Origin: an uncultured Sutterella sp.
GTDB lineage: Bacteria > Pseudomonadota > Gammaproteobacteria > Burkholderiales > Burkholderiaceae_F
Direction: 5' to 3'
NCBI GenBank assembly: GCA_905198475.1
Contig: CAJKCQ010000008.1
Span: 1 to 49,193 of the forward strand
DNA length: 49,193 nt
Every line of letters starts with the position of its first letter. The stretch's first letter is position 1. The position numbers and the translations under genes were made by a program. The notes beneath the pieces were generated by a model that saw nothing but the letters and a program-made list of their open reading frames with translations, made no database searches and was not told the origin of the DNA. Positions 21,002 through 29,951 of this stretch are shown in pieces.

Positions 21002-21430
21002 TCAGTCTTGGGCGGCGTCGAGCATTTTGCGGATGCGCTCGTAGAGCGTCTCGCTCATGGGCGCGGGCGCCATGGTCGAGCGGTTCACGCAACCGACGCG
21101 CACTTCGCCCTCGGTGACGAGCTCTTCGCCCTTGAAGATGTTCTGCTCGAAGACGATCGAGGCGCGGCGGAGCTGCTTCACGCGGGTGACGACCGTGAGG
21201 TCGTCGTCCAGGGTCGCCGTGCGGCGGAAGCGCAGCGCCGCGTTGACGGCGACGAAGAGCTGCCCGTCGGGCGAGGTGAGGGCCGAGGCCTGCGAGACGT
21301 CGAGGCGGCGCATCAGGTCCGAGCGCGCGCGCTCCATGTACTTCAGGTAGTTGCTGTGGTAGACGATACCGCCCGCATCGGTGTCCTCCCAGTAGACGTG
21401 GACCGGGAAGCGAGCTGCGAATTCAGACAT
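21002..21430 (-). CDS. ybgC: acyl-CoA thioesterase YbgC
   Basis: A 142-residue hot-dog-fold thioesterase. The catalytic motif YWEDTDAGGIVYHSNYLKYMERAR starts at residue 13 (Asp18 the catalytic carboxylate; Tyr24 and His25 follow). YbgC hydrolyses short or medium acyl-CoA and associates with phospholipid-synthesis proteins in E. coli. ATG 21430 gives the family start; readings from further upstream add unlike residues. It is the first gene of the tol unit, its standard place, and is divergent from the peptide importer. Confidence 0.93.
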   Translation of the reverse strand: MSEFAARFPVHVYWEDTDAGGIVYHSNYLKYMERARSDLMRRLDVSQASALTSPDGQLFVAVNAALRFRRTATLDDDLTVVTRVKQLRRASIVFEQNIFKGEELVTEGEVRVGCVNRSTMAPAPMSETLYERIRKMLDAAQD

Positions 21431-21567
21431 GGGTGAACAGGGTAGTGGCGTGGAATTGCTCAAGGCCGGACCCGCGCCGGATCCGGGCCATCCCGTAGTA
21501 TAGGGAGTCGCCGCGCTGGGAAAGCCCGCAGCGGCCGGACAGCATAATTTCGAAAAGGGAATCGCAG

Positions 21568-23901
21568 ATGCAGAGGCGGACGGCGGAGCACGGGACTCCG
21601 GAAACCCGGGCGGGCGGCGTCGCGAAGCGCCGCGGCGGCCTCGCCGCGCGCGTCGCGGCGATGTCTCCGGCCGCGACGGTGCTCTCGGCCGCCGCGCTCT
21701 CAATCCTCCTCACGGCGCTCCTCTGGGCCGCGCTCCCCGAAGTCCCTTCGAGCCCCCGGCCGCTCTCCGAATACGGCGCGAAGACGCTCTTCACGGCCTT
21801 CGGCTCGAGAAGCCCCCGAACCCTCGACCCGCAGCGCTCCTATTCGTCGGACGAAACGGCCTACACCTATTCGGTCTATGAACCGCCCTATCAGTACGCC
21901 TACCTGAAGCGCCCCTACGTGCTCGAGCCCCGGACGGCCGAAGCGGTGGTTGAGCCCCGGTACTTCGACGCCGAAGGGCGGGAGCTCCCCGCCGACGCGC
22001 CGTCCGAAGCGATCGCCGAATCGCGCTACGACGTGAAGATCCGCCCTGGGATCCTCTTTGCGCCGCATCCGGCCTTCGCGAAGGACGCCCAGGGGAGGTT
22101 CCTCTACCACCACCTCGACCCCGAAACGGCCGCCCGCGTGAGGAGCCCCTTCGACCTCCCTGAGGCCGCCACGCGCGAACTCACCGCCCGCGACTACGTG
22201 AACGGCATCCGCCGCATCGCGAGCCCCCAGGTCGTGAGCCCCATCTTCGGCACGATGGCCGCGCGCATCGTGGGCTTCACGGAATACCGGCGCGGACTCG
22301 AGGCGAAGTGGCGCGCGATGCGCGGGGCGGGCGCCTCGCCCGACGCCTGGCTCGACCTCGACTCCGTTCCCTGCCCGGGCGTGGAGGCGGTGGACGAGCG
22401 CACGCTGCGCCTGCGCGTCAAGGGCAAGGACCCGCAGTTCGCCTTCTGGCTCGCGATGACCTTCTTCGCGCCCGTGCCGGTCGAAGCGGAGCGGTTCTAC
22501 GCGCAGCCCGGGCTGCGCGCCAACAACGTCTCGCTCGACACCTGGCCCGTCGGCACGGGGGCCTTCCGCATGCGGGAGTTTCTCGAGAACCGCCGCCACG
22601 TGCTCGAGCGCAACCCCGTCTACCGCCACGGGACCTATCCGTGCGAAGGCGAGCCCGCGGACCGCGCCGCCGGACTTCTCGCCGACTGCGGCAAGCCCCT
22701 CCCGCGCGTGGACCGCGTGGTCTTCGAGATCGAGAAGGAGGCGATGCCGCTGCAGTCGAAGTTCCTCGCGGGCTACTACGACAGCCCCTTCATCGAGCGC
22801 GTGGACACCGGGCTCGGGTACCTGGTCGCCATGGAGGACGACCCGGAAAAGGCGAGTCTCTACGGCGGTCGGGGGATGAAGTTCCCCAAGACCGTCCAGG
22901 CCGGACTCTGGTACCTCGGCTTCAACTGGCTCGATCCGGTCGTGGGGGGCGGCGCCACCCCGGAGGAGGCGCGCCGCCACCGCTATCTGCGCCAGGCCGT
23001 CGCCATCGCGGTCAACTGGGAGGAGAACCTCGCGATCTTCCAGAAGAACCAGGGGCTCCCCGCCCACGGACCGATTCCGCCCGGGCTCTTCGGTTGGCGC
23101 GACGACGGGCCCGCGGCCTTCAACCCGGTGGTCTACGAGCGTACGCAGGCGGGCCGCGTCGAGCGCAAGCCCATTGAGGAGGCGAAGCGCCTCCTCGCGC
23201 TCGCGGGCTACCCCGACGGGCGCGACGAAAAGACGGGCGCGCCCCTCGTCCTCTACTTCGACTACCAGAACGCCGCGCAGGGCGCAAGCGCCTACCTCGA
23301 GTGGTATCAACGGCAGCTCAAGAAGCTCGGCGTGCAGCTCGAGATCCGCGCGACCGACTACAACCGCTTCCAGGAGAAGATGAGCAAGGGCGCCGCGCAG
23401 CTCTTCTTCTGGGGTTGGAACGCAGACTACCCGGATCCGGAGAACTTCCTCTTCCTCTTCTACGGCCCGAGCGGCAAGGTGAGGCACGAGGGGGAGAACG
23501 CCTCGAACTATGAGAACCCCGCGTTCGACGAAGCGTTCCGCGAGATGCGGCTCCTCCCCGACGGCCCGCGCCGCCAGGAGGTGATCGACCGCATGATCCG
23601 CATGCTGCAGGAGGATTCGCCCGTGCTCTTCGGCTACTTCCCGCCCGGAGCAGCCGCCTACCAGTCCTGGGTCGGCAACGCCAAGCCCTCGGGCATGGTG
23701 CAGAACAGCCTGCAGTACATGAAGGTGGACGCCGCGGAGCGCCTCGCCCGGATCCGCGAATGGAACCGGCCGGTCTTCTGGCCCCTCGGGCTCCTCGTCT
23801 TCGGGCTGCTGCTCGCCGCCGCCGGGGCGGCGCGCCTCATGGTGCGCCGAGACGAAAGGCGTCTGCGGCCCGCCGTCGATTCGAAGGAGGTTCGCCGATG
23901 A
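21568..23901 (+). CDS. peptide ABC importer, family 5 solute-binding protein with membrane anchors
   Basis: This 777-residue protein is a family 5 (peptide/nickel/YejA-like) extracellular solute-binding protein, supported by segments such as TLDPQRSYSSDE, GTGAFRMREF, LGFNWLDPVV, RQAVAIAVNWEENL, LLALAGYPDGRDEKTG and WGWNADYPDPENFLFLFY. Two features are unusual. Residues 33-57 form an uncleaved-looking N-terminal membrane helix after 32 basic residues, and residues 735-757 form a second hydrophobic helix followed by an arginine-rich tail (RRDERRLR), which looks like a cytoplasmic end. A normal binding protein is 500-620 residues and ends in the periplasm. AAGGGAA lies just upstream of the start. 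It heads a four-gene operon with overlapping stops and starts. Confidence 0.82.
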   Translation: MQRRTAEHGTPETRAGGVAKRRGGLAARVAAMSPAATVLSAAALSILLTALLWAALPEVPSSPRPLSEYGAKTLFTAFGSRSPRTLDPQRSYSSDETAYTYSVYEPPYQYAYLKRPYVLEPRTAEAVVEPRYFDAEGRELPADAPSEAIAESRYDVKIRPGILFAPHPAFAKDAQGRFLYHHLDPETAARVRSPFDLPEAATRELTARDYVNGIRRIASPQVVSPIFGTMAARIVGFTEYRRGLEAKWRAMRGAGASPDAWLDLDSVPCPGVEAVDERTLRLRVKGKDPQFAFWLAMTFFAPVPVEAERFYAQPGLRANNVSLDTWPVGTGAFRMREFLENRRHVLERNPVYRHGTYPCEGEPADRAAGLLADCGKPLPRVDRVVFEIEKEAMPLQSKFLAGYYDSPFIERVDTGLGYLVAMEDDPEKASLYGGRGMKFPKTVQAGLWYLGFNWLDPVVGGGATPEEARRHRYLRQAVAIAVNWEENLAIFQKNQGLPAHGPIPPGLFGWRDDGPAAFNPVVYERTQAGRVERKPIEEAKRLLALAGYPDGRDEKTGAPLVLYFDYQNAAQGASAYLEWYQRQLKKLGVQLEIRATDYNRFQEKMSKGAAQLFFWGWNADYPDPENFLFLFYGPSGKVRHEGENASNYENPAFDEAFREMRLLPDGPRRQEVIDRMIRMLQEDSPVLFGYFPPGAAAYQSWVGNAKPSGMVQNSLQYMKVDAAERLARIREWNRPVFWPLGLLVFGLLLAAAGAARLMVRRDERRLRPAVDSKEVRR

Positions 23902-24875
23902 TCCAGTACCTTCTGCGCCGCATCGTCTACGGCGTCCTCATTCTCCTCGGCGTGAACCTCCTCACGTTCGTGCTCTTCTTCGCCGTCAACACGCCCGACG
24001 ACATGGCGCGGCTCAACCTCGGCGGCCGGCGCGTCACGGCCGAGGCGCTCGAGGCCTGGAAGGCCGCGAAGGGCCTCGACAAGCCGCTCTTCGTGAACGA
24101 CGCGGCCGAAGGGCTCGCCAAGGTGACCGACACGATCTTCTTCACAAAGAGCGTGCCGCTCCTGATGCTCGACTTCGGCCGCAGCGACGCCGGGCGCGAC
24201 ATCGGCTACGAAATCCGCACCCGCATGGGCCCCTCGCTCGCGCTCGCCGCGCCGACCTTCCTCCTCGGCCTCATCGTGATGACCGCGTGGTCGCTCTTCG
24301 TGGTCTTCTTCCGACGCACGAAGGTCGAGGCGGCGGCGGTTGGCTTTTCGGTGCTTCTGATGTCGATCTCCGGGCTCTTCTACATCATCGTCGGGCAGTG
24401 GCTCTTCTCGAAGGTGATGCGCCTCGCCCCCGTCTCGGGGTGGACCGACGGCCCCGGCATTGTCGCCTTCCTCGCGCTTCCCGTCGCGATCGCGGTCTTC
24501 TCGCGCCTGGGGAGCGACACGCTCCTCTACCGCGCGATGTTCCTCGAGGAGATGAGCCGCGACTACGTGCGCACCGCCCGCGCCAAGGGCCTCACCGAGG
24601 GCGAGGTGCTGCGGCGCCACGTGCTGCGCAACGCGCTCCTGCCGATCATCACCTCCTCCGTCGCGGTGATTCCGATGCTCTTCATGGGAAGCCTCATCAT
24701 GGAGAACTTCTTCGGCATCCCGGGGCTCGGGAGCTATACGCTCGACGCCCTCGGCGCGCAGGACTTCTCGATCGTGCGCACGATGGTCTTTTTGGGCACG
24801 CTCGCCTACATCGCAGGCCTTATCCTCACGGACCTGGTCTACGCCTGGGCCGATCCCAGAATCCGCCTCGGCTGA
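23898..24875 (+). CDS. peptide ABC importer permease, DppB/OppB/YejB-type
   Basis: A 325-residue inner-membrane permease. The N-terminal helix MIQYLLRRIVYGVLILLGVNLLTF is the DppB-family hallmark. The EAA loop that contacts the ATPase reads MSRDYVRTARAKGLTEGEVLRRHVLRNALLP near residue 220 (in part: YVRTARAKGLTEGEV). About six membrane helices are visible. ATG 23898 overlaps the previous stop and has AAGGAGG seven bases upstream, so the start is firm. Next is its partner permease after 44 bases. The passenger is likely short peptides; muropeptides are a plausible guess given ampD and mpl nearby, with no direct evidence. Confidence 0.92.
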   Translation: MIQYLLRRIVYGVLILLGVNLLTFVLFFAVNTPDDMARLNLGGRRVTAEALEAWKAAKGLDKPLFVNDAAEGLAKVTDTIFFTKSVPLLMLDFGRSDAGRDIGYEIRTRMGPSLALAAPTFLLGLIVMTAWSLFVVFFRRTKVEAAAVGFSVLLMSISGLFYIIVGQWLFSKVMRLAPVSGWTDGPGIVAFLALPVAIAVFSRLGSDTLLYRAMFLEEMSRDYVRTARAKGLTEGEVLRRHVLRNALLPIITSSVAVIPMLFMGSLIMENFFGIPGLGSYTLDALGAQDFSIVRTMVFLGTLAYIAGLILTDLVYAWADPRIRLG

Positions 24876-24919
24876 AGACTCTTCCCAGAAGAACCCGACA
24901 CCCGTTCAGAATCCGACCC

Positions 24920-26380
24920 ATGCTTCCCGTCATCCTCCCCACCGACATCGTCGCCTGGGGGCTGCTCGTACTCCTCGCCCTCGCGGTGCGCCACGTGCGT
25001 CGCACGCCCGAGCTCGCGCGCCGCTGGCGGCTCGTCTTCGCGCGTCCGGCGGCCACCGCCTCGGCGGCCGTTCTCGCCGTCTTCCTCTTCACGGCGCTCC
25101 TCGACTCGGTCCACTGGCGCGCGGAGCTCCCGCCCGTGCCGGACGCGCCCGCCGGAGCGCCCGCGGCCTATTCGGCCGAGGTGACGTCGCTGCTTGACGC
25201 GGTTCTCCTTGACGGCCTCAAGGCCGCCGGGGACGAGCGGAGCTATTCGCGGCCCTTTGCAAGGACGGAATTCGACCGCACGACGGTCGTGAAGGACGGC
25301 GTCGCCGTGCGCGACTACCAGCCGCTCCAGCACGCGGGGAAGCTGCCGCCCTGGCGCCTGCGGGCGGTCGAGATCGCGCGCCTCACGCTCCTCGCATGCA
25401 TTCTCGGCGGCGTCACGGCCTTCCTCACGTGGATCTTCATCGCGCTCGCGCGCGCAAGGCGCCGCAACGTCACCTTTCTCGAGTCCCTCAAGGAGATGAG
25501 CAACCGCGACGGGGGCTATCCCTTCCGGCCGGCACTCATCGTCCTCACGCTCTTCTGGCTCGCGGGCGTGTGGCTTGCGCTCGTCTGGCCCAACTGGCAC
25601 GTGATGGGAACGGACGCCGTCGGCAACGACGTCCTCTATGAGGCGGTGAAGAGCATCCGCACCGCGGTCGTGATCGGCACGCTCGCGACCCTCGCGACGC
25701 TGCCCTTCGCACTCACGCTCGGCATCGCCGCGGGGTACTTCCGCGGCTGGGTGGACGACGTGATCCAGTACGTCTACACGACGATCTCCTCGATCCCGAG
25801 CGTGCTCCTCATCGCCGCCTCGGTGCTGATGGTGCAGGTCTTCCTCGACAAGAATCCCGAGTGGTACCAGACGAGCCTCGAGCGCGCCGACCTGCGGCTC
25901 ATGCTCCTCGCGCTCATCATCGGCATGACCGGCTGGGCGACCTTGGCGCGCCTGCTGCGCGCCGAGACGATGAAGCTCTCGACCCTCGACTTCGTCACGG
26001 CCGCCAAGGCCCTCGGCGTCAAGCCCTTCACGATCATGCGCCGGCACGTGCTCCCGAACGTTCTGCACGTCGTGCTCATCGTCACCGTGCTCGACTTCTC
26101 CGGAATCGTGCTCTATGAGGCGGTGCTCTCCTACGTGGGCGTCGGCGTGGACCCGGCGATGCACTCCTTCGGGACGATGATCAACGCGGCGCGCAGCGAA
26201 CTCTCGCGCTCCCCGATGGTCTGGTGGAACCTCGCCGCGAGCTTCGTCTTCCTCGTGGCGATCGTGCTCTCGGCGAACCTCTTCGCCTCGGCCGTGCGCG
26301 ACGCCTTTGATCCGCGCGCGGCGCGGCGCGCCGTCCCCGCGCCCGCTCCGGCAAAGGAGAAGCCGAAGGAGGGGCTATGA
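24920..26380 (+). CDS. peptide ABC importer permease, DppC/OppC/YejE-type, enlarged
   Basis: At 486 residues this is larger than usual (about 290-340). The C-terminal 280 residues are an ordinary DppC-type permease with GTDAVGNDVLYEAV (residues 230-243), AGYFRGWVDD, SIPSVLLI and the EAA loop DFVTAAKALGVKPFTIMRRHVL. The extra N-terminal part holds helices near 9-26 and 45-64, a hydrophilic stretch at about 65-145 probably in the periplasm, and helices near 150-176 and 204-223. ATG 24920 is supported by the family-like MLPVILPTD start after a 44-base gap; I see no strong ribosome site. The stop overlaps the ATPase start. Confidence 0.87.
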   Translation: MLPVILPTDIVAWGLLVLLALAVRHVRRTPELARRWRLVFARPAATASAAVLAVFLFTALLDSVHWRAELPPVPDAPAGAPAAYSAEVTSLLDAVLLDGLKAAGDERSYSRPFARTEFDRTTVVKDGVAVRDYQPLQHAGKLPPWRLRAVEIARLTLLACILGGVTAFLTWIFIALARARRRNVTFLESLKEMSNRDGGYPFRPALIVLTLFWLAGVWLALVWPNWHVMGTDAVGNDVLYEAVKSIRTAVVIGTLATLATLPFALTLGIAAGYFRGWVDDVIQYVYTTISSIPSVLLIAASVLMVQVFLDKNPEWYQTSLERADLRLMLLALIIGMTGWATLARLLRAETMKLSTLDFVTAAKALGVKPFTIMRRHVLPNVLHVVLIVTVLDFSGIVLYEAVLSYVGVGVDPAMHSFGTMINAARSELSRSPMVWWNLAASFVFLVAIVLSANLFASAVRDAFDPRAARRAVPAPAPAKEKPKEGL

Positions 26381-28242
26381 ACGCATCCGCAGCCGCAGAA
26401 CCGGTCCTCTCGGTCGAGAGCCTCACGATCGAGCTCCCGCTCGAGGGCGGCGTCCTCACGCCCGTGCGCGGGGTTTCGTTCGACCTCAGGCGCGGCGAAG
26501 CGCTCGCCCTCGTCGGCGAATCCGGGTGCGGCAAGAGCATGACCGCGATGGCGCTGATGCGGCTGCTGCCCGAAGACGCCCGCGTCGCGTCGGGCGAGGT
26601 GCGGTTGAACGGCCGCGAGCTCCTCTCGCTCACCGAATCCGACATGCGCGCCGTGCGCGGCGCCGGAATCGCGGTGATCTTCCAGGAGCCCGCCACGGCC
26701 TTCAATCCCGTCCTCACCGTGGGCGAGCAGATCGTCGAGATGATCCGCACGCACCGCGCGGTATCGGGGGCCGAGGCGCGCAGGCTGGCCCTCGAGTGGC
26801 TCGCGCGCACGGGAGTGCCCGAACCCGAGGCGCGCTTTTGCGCCTATCCGCACGAACTCTCCGGGGGCCTCAAGCAGCGCGCGATGATCGCGATGGCGCT
26901 CGCGGCCGAACCCGAAGTGGTGGTGGCCGACGAACCCACGACGGCGCTCGACGTCACGGTGCAGGCGCAGGTGCTCGAACTCCTCAAGGAACTCAAGCGC
27001 GAGCGCGGCCTCACGCTGCTTCTCATCACGCACGACCTCGCGCTCCTCCCGGGCATGGCCGACCGCGTCGCTCTCATGTATGCGGGCTCGATCGTCGAAT
27101 CGGCCCCCACGGCGGAGTTCTTGCGCGCGCCCGCGCACCCCTACGCCCGGGCGCTCCTCGACGCGCTCCCGCACGGGGCCGGGGCGCGCCTCACGCCCAT
27201 CGAAGGCGCTGTTCCCGACCTGACGCGGCCGACGGCGGGCTGCGCCTTTGCGCCCCGCTGCCCGCTCGCCCTCCCGAAGTGCCGGCGGGAGGCGCCCAAG
27301 CCCGGCCCCCGACCCGCTGGCGCGGGCGTCGTCGCCTGCTGGCGGAGGGAGGCGCCGTTAGGCGGCGCATCAAAGTCCCAAGTCCGCGCTCCCGCAGGCG
27401 ACGGGAGCGGGCCGAAGCAGAAGCCCGGGGAGCCCGCGCTCGCCCTCGAGCACGTTTCGGTGCGCACGGCCCCGAAGGGCCTCATGGAGTCCATCCGGGC
27501 GCTCTGCGGGCGCAAGACTGGCCGCGTGATTCTCCCCGACCTCACGCTCACGCTCCGGCGCGGCGGCACGCTCGCGCTCGTGGGCGAGTCGGGAAGCGGC
27601 AAGACGACGGCGGCCCTCGCTGCGCTCGGGCTGCTCTCCGCGGGGCTCGAGGCGAAGGGCGAAGTGCGCTTCGCGGGCGGACGCGCGCCCGTCGGCGCCG
27701 GGCGCTCTGCGGCCTTCCGCCGCGCGGTGCAGATCGTCTTTCAGGATCCCTTTTCGTCGCTCGACCCCCGCATGACCGTGGGCGAGGTGATTGAAGAGGC
27801 GCTGCTTGCGCTGCGCCCCGACCTCGACGTCGCGGCGCGGGTGGGGCGCACCGCGGCGCTTCTGCGTGAGACGGGACTCCCCGAAGGGGCGGCGGAGCGG
27901 CTCCCGCATGAATTTTCGGGCGGGCAGCGGCAGCGCATTGCGATCGCCCGAGCGCTTGCGGCCGAACCCGAAGTGGTGGTTCTGGATGAACCCACGTCGG
28001 CGCTCGACGTCTCGGTGCAGGCGCAGATCCTCAATCTTCTGAAGTCGCTCCAAGCCGCGCGCGGCCTCTCCTACCTCCTCATCACGCACAACTTCGCCGT
28101 GGTGGAGTTCATGGCCGACGCCGTCGCGGTGATGCAGGGCGGGCGGATCGTTGAGTCGGGCCCGGCCGCCGACGTTCTCGGGCGGCCGCAGCACCCCTAC
28201 ACGCAGCGGCTCCTCAGGAGCGTGCCGCGGCTCGAGCGCTGA
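26377..28242 (+). CDS. peptide ABC importer ATPase, two domains fused (YejF-like)
   Basis: A 621-residue protein with two complete ATPase domains. The first has GESGCGKSM (near residue 49), LSGGLKQRAMIAMAL and VVVADEPTTALDVTVQ; the second, after about residue 355, has GESGSGKTT, FSGGQRQRIAIARAL and VVVLDEPTSALDVSVQ. Between them is the OppD-family cysteine pattern CAFAPRCPLALPKC plus a later Cys. YejF and GsiA share this fused form. The number and order of genes (binding protein, two permeases, fused ATPase) match yejABEF, but lengths differ, so I give no symbol. ATG 26377 overlaps the permease stop. It ends 15 bases from the convergent ruvB stop. Confidence 0.92.
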   Translation: MNASAAAEPVLSVESLTIELPLEGGVLTPVRGVSFDLRRGEALALVGESGCGKSMTAMALMRLLPEDARVASGEVRLNGRELLSLTESDMRAVRGAGIAVIFQEPATAFNPVLTVGEQIVEMIRTHRAVSGAEARRLALEWLARTGVPEPEARFCAYPHELSGGLKQRAMIAMALAAEPEVVVADEPTTALDVTVQAQVLELLKELKRERGLTLLLITHDLALLPGMADRVALMYAGSIVESAPTAEFLRAPAHPYARALLDALPHGAGARLTPIEGAVPDLTRPTAGCAFAPRCPLALPKCRREAPKPGPRPAGAGVVACWRREAPLGGASKSQVRAPAGDGSGPKQKPGEPALALEHVSVRTAPKGLMESIRALCGRKTGRVILPDLTLTLRRGGTLALVGESGSGKTTAALAALGLLSAGLEAKGEVRFAGGRAPVGAGRSAAFRRAVQIVFQDPFSSLDPRMTVGEVIEEALLALRPDLDVAARVGRTAALLRETGLPEGAAERLPHEFSGGQRQRIAIARALAAEPEVVVLDEPTSALDVSVQAQILNLLKSLQAARGLSYLLITHNFAVVEFMADAVAVMQGGRIVESGPAADVLGRPQHPYTQRLLRSVPRLER

Positions 28243-28257
28243 AGATCTGAAGACGGG

Positions 28258-29292
28258 TCAGGCGCCGAAGAGCGAAGCCGCGCCCGCGGCTGCGGGCGGC
28301 GTCAGTCGGAAGTGCTCCCAGGCGCGGTGCGCGGCGACGCGCCCGCGGGGCGTGCGCTGCAGGAACCCCTGCTGGATGAGATAGGGCTCCACGACGTCCT
28401 CGAGCGTCTCGCGGTCCTCGCCGATTGCGGCGGCGAGGTTGTCGATGCCCACGGGCCCTCCGGAGAACTTCTCGAGGATCGTGAGGAGGAACTTCCGGTC
28501 GATGAAGTCGAGCCCGACGGGATCGACGTCGAGCATGGAAAGCGCCGAGGCGGCGACTTCGCGCGTGATCACGCCGTCGTGCTTCACTTCGGCGAAGTCG
28601 CGCACGCGCCGCAGCAGGCGGTTGGCGATGCGGGGCGTGCCGCGGCTGCGGCGCGCGACTTCGGCCGCACCCTCGTGTTCGATCGCGACGCCGAGGAGCC
28701 GCGCGGAGCGCTCGACGATCGAGACGAGCTCCTCGGGCGTGTAGAACTGGAGCTGATTGACGATCCCGAAGCGGGCGCGCAGCGGGTTCGTGAGCGACCC
28801 CGCGCGGGTGGTGGCGCCGATCAGCGTAAAGGGCGGGAGGTCGAGCTTGATCGACCGGGCCGCGGGGCCTTCGCCGATCATGATGTCGATCTGGTAGTCC
28901 TCGAGCGCCGGGTAGAGGATCTCCTCCACGACGGGCGAGAGCCGGTGGATTTCGTCGATGAAGAGGACGTCGTTCTTCTCGAGGTTCGTGAGGATGGCCG
29001 CGAGGTCGCCCGGACGCTCGAGCACGGGGCCCGAGGTCTGACGCAGGTTGACGCCCATTTCGGCGGCGACGATGTGCGCGAGCGTGGTCTTCCCGAGCCC
29101 CGGGGGACCGAAGAGGAGCAGGTGGTCGAGCGGTTCGCCGCGGCGGCGCGCCGCCTCGATGAAGATCTGCAGCTGCTCGCGCACGGCCTTCTGGCCCACG
29201 TAGTCCGCGAGCCGCACCGGACGCAGCGCCCGGTCGATGTTCTCTTCGTTGGGATTGGCGCAGGCGCCTTCAATGATGCGCGGTTCGGACAT
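28258..29292 (-). CDS. ruvB: Holliday junction helicase motor RuvB
   Basis: RuvB is the hexameric AAA+ motor that drives branch migration with RuvA. The 344-residue protein opens with RPVRLADYVGQKAVREQLQ near residue 24, has Walker A GPPGLGKTT at 62-70, Walker B DEIH at 113-116, sensor 1 GATTRAGSL, the arginine finger region LRARFGI, and the C-terminal winged helix with GPVGIDNLAAAIGEDRET and PYLIQQGFLQRTPRGR. Length is normal. It is last in ffh-ruvC-ruvA-ruvB, 83 bases after ruvA. Confidence 0.98.
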   Translation of the reverse strand: MSEPRIIEGACANPNEENIDRALRPVRLADYVGQKAVREQLQIFIEAARRRGEPLDHLLLFGPPGLGKTTLAHIVAAEMGVNLRQTSGPVLERPGDLAAILTNLEKNDVLFIDEIHRLSPVVEEILYPALEDYQIDIMIGEGPAARSIKLDLPPFTLIGATTRAGSLTNPLRARFGIVNQLQFYTPEELVSIVERSARLLGVAIEHEGAAEVARRSRGTPRIANRLLRRVRDFAEVKHDGVITREVAASALSMLDVDPVGLDFIDRKFLLTILEKFSGGPVGIDNLAAAIGEDRETLEDVVEPYLIQQGFLQRTPRGRVAAHRAWEHFRLTPPAAAGAASLFGA

Positions 29293-29375
29293 TTCGGCGG
29301 GACTCGTGATGAATGGAAAGTGGGCGGACCCACATGATAAACGCGGCGCCCTGCGGCGGGCGGTACCAGGTTTTC

Positions 29376-29951
29376 TCAGCGCGCGAGGTGCTTCAAGGCG
29401 AGGCGGATGCCCTCGGAGACGCCCGCGTCTTCGGGCACCTGCTTGGCGGCGGCGAGCGCTTCGCGCTCGGAATAGCCGAGCGCAACGAGGGCGGCGACCA
29501 CGTCGGCGCGGCTGCCCGCAGCCGTGCTCGCGGCGGGCGCGAAGGCGGCTCCGGCGAGCTTCCCCTTGAGTTCGAGAACGAGCCGCTCGGCCGTCTTCTT
29601 CCCGATGCCGGGAACGCGCGTGAGGAGCCCCGTTTCGCCCGACTCCACCGCCTGCGCGAGCTGCTCGGTCGTCATCCCCGAGAGGAGCGCGAGCGCGATC
29701 TTCGGCCCCACGCCCGAGATGCGGATCAGGGCGCGGAAGGCCGTCTGCTCCGCGCGGGTCGCGAACCCGTAGAGGAGATGCGCGTCCTCGCGCACGACGA
29801 GGTGCGTCCAGAGCGTCACCGCGCCCCCTTCGGCGGGCAGATTGCAGAAGGTGGACATCGGCACGTCCACTTCGTAGCCCACGCCCGCGACGTCCACGAG
29901 GACCTGTGGCGGATTCTTCTCGACGAGGGTGCCTTTGAGCCGTCCGATCAT
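29376..29951 (-). CDS. ruvA: Holliday junction binding protein RuvA
   Basis: The 191-residue protein starts MIGRLKGTLVEK and has the three RuvA parts: the N-terminal OB fold, the helix-hairpin-helix region (GVGPKIALALLSGM and LTRVPGIGKKTAERLVLELK, which holds junction DNA), and the C-terminal RuvB-binding domain (VAALVALGYSEREALAAAKQV). Its start codon abuts the ruvC stop codon without a gap (29951/29952), suggesting coupled translation. Confidence 0.97.
   Translation of the reverse strand: MIGRLKGTLVEKNPPQVLVDVAGVGYEVDVPMSTFCNLPAEGGAVTLWTHLVVREDAHLLYGFATRAEQTAFRALIRISGVGPKIALALLSGMTTEQLAQAVESGETGLLTRVPGIGKKTAERLVLELKGKLAGAAFAPAASTAAGSRADVVAALVALGYSEREALAAAKQVPEDAGVSEGIRLALKHLAR

Noticed and set aside
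18773..21436. 887-codon frame opposite tolA-tolR-tolQ-ybgC
   Set aside because: It overlaps four well-identified genes on the other strand; the Leu/Gly-rich stretch is the antisense of the TolA coiled coil.
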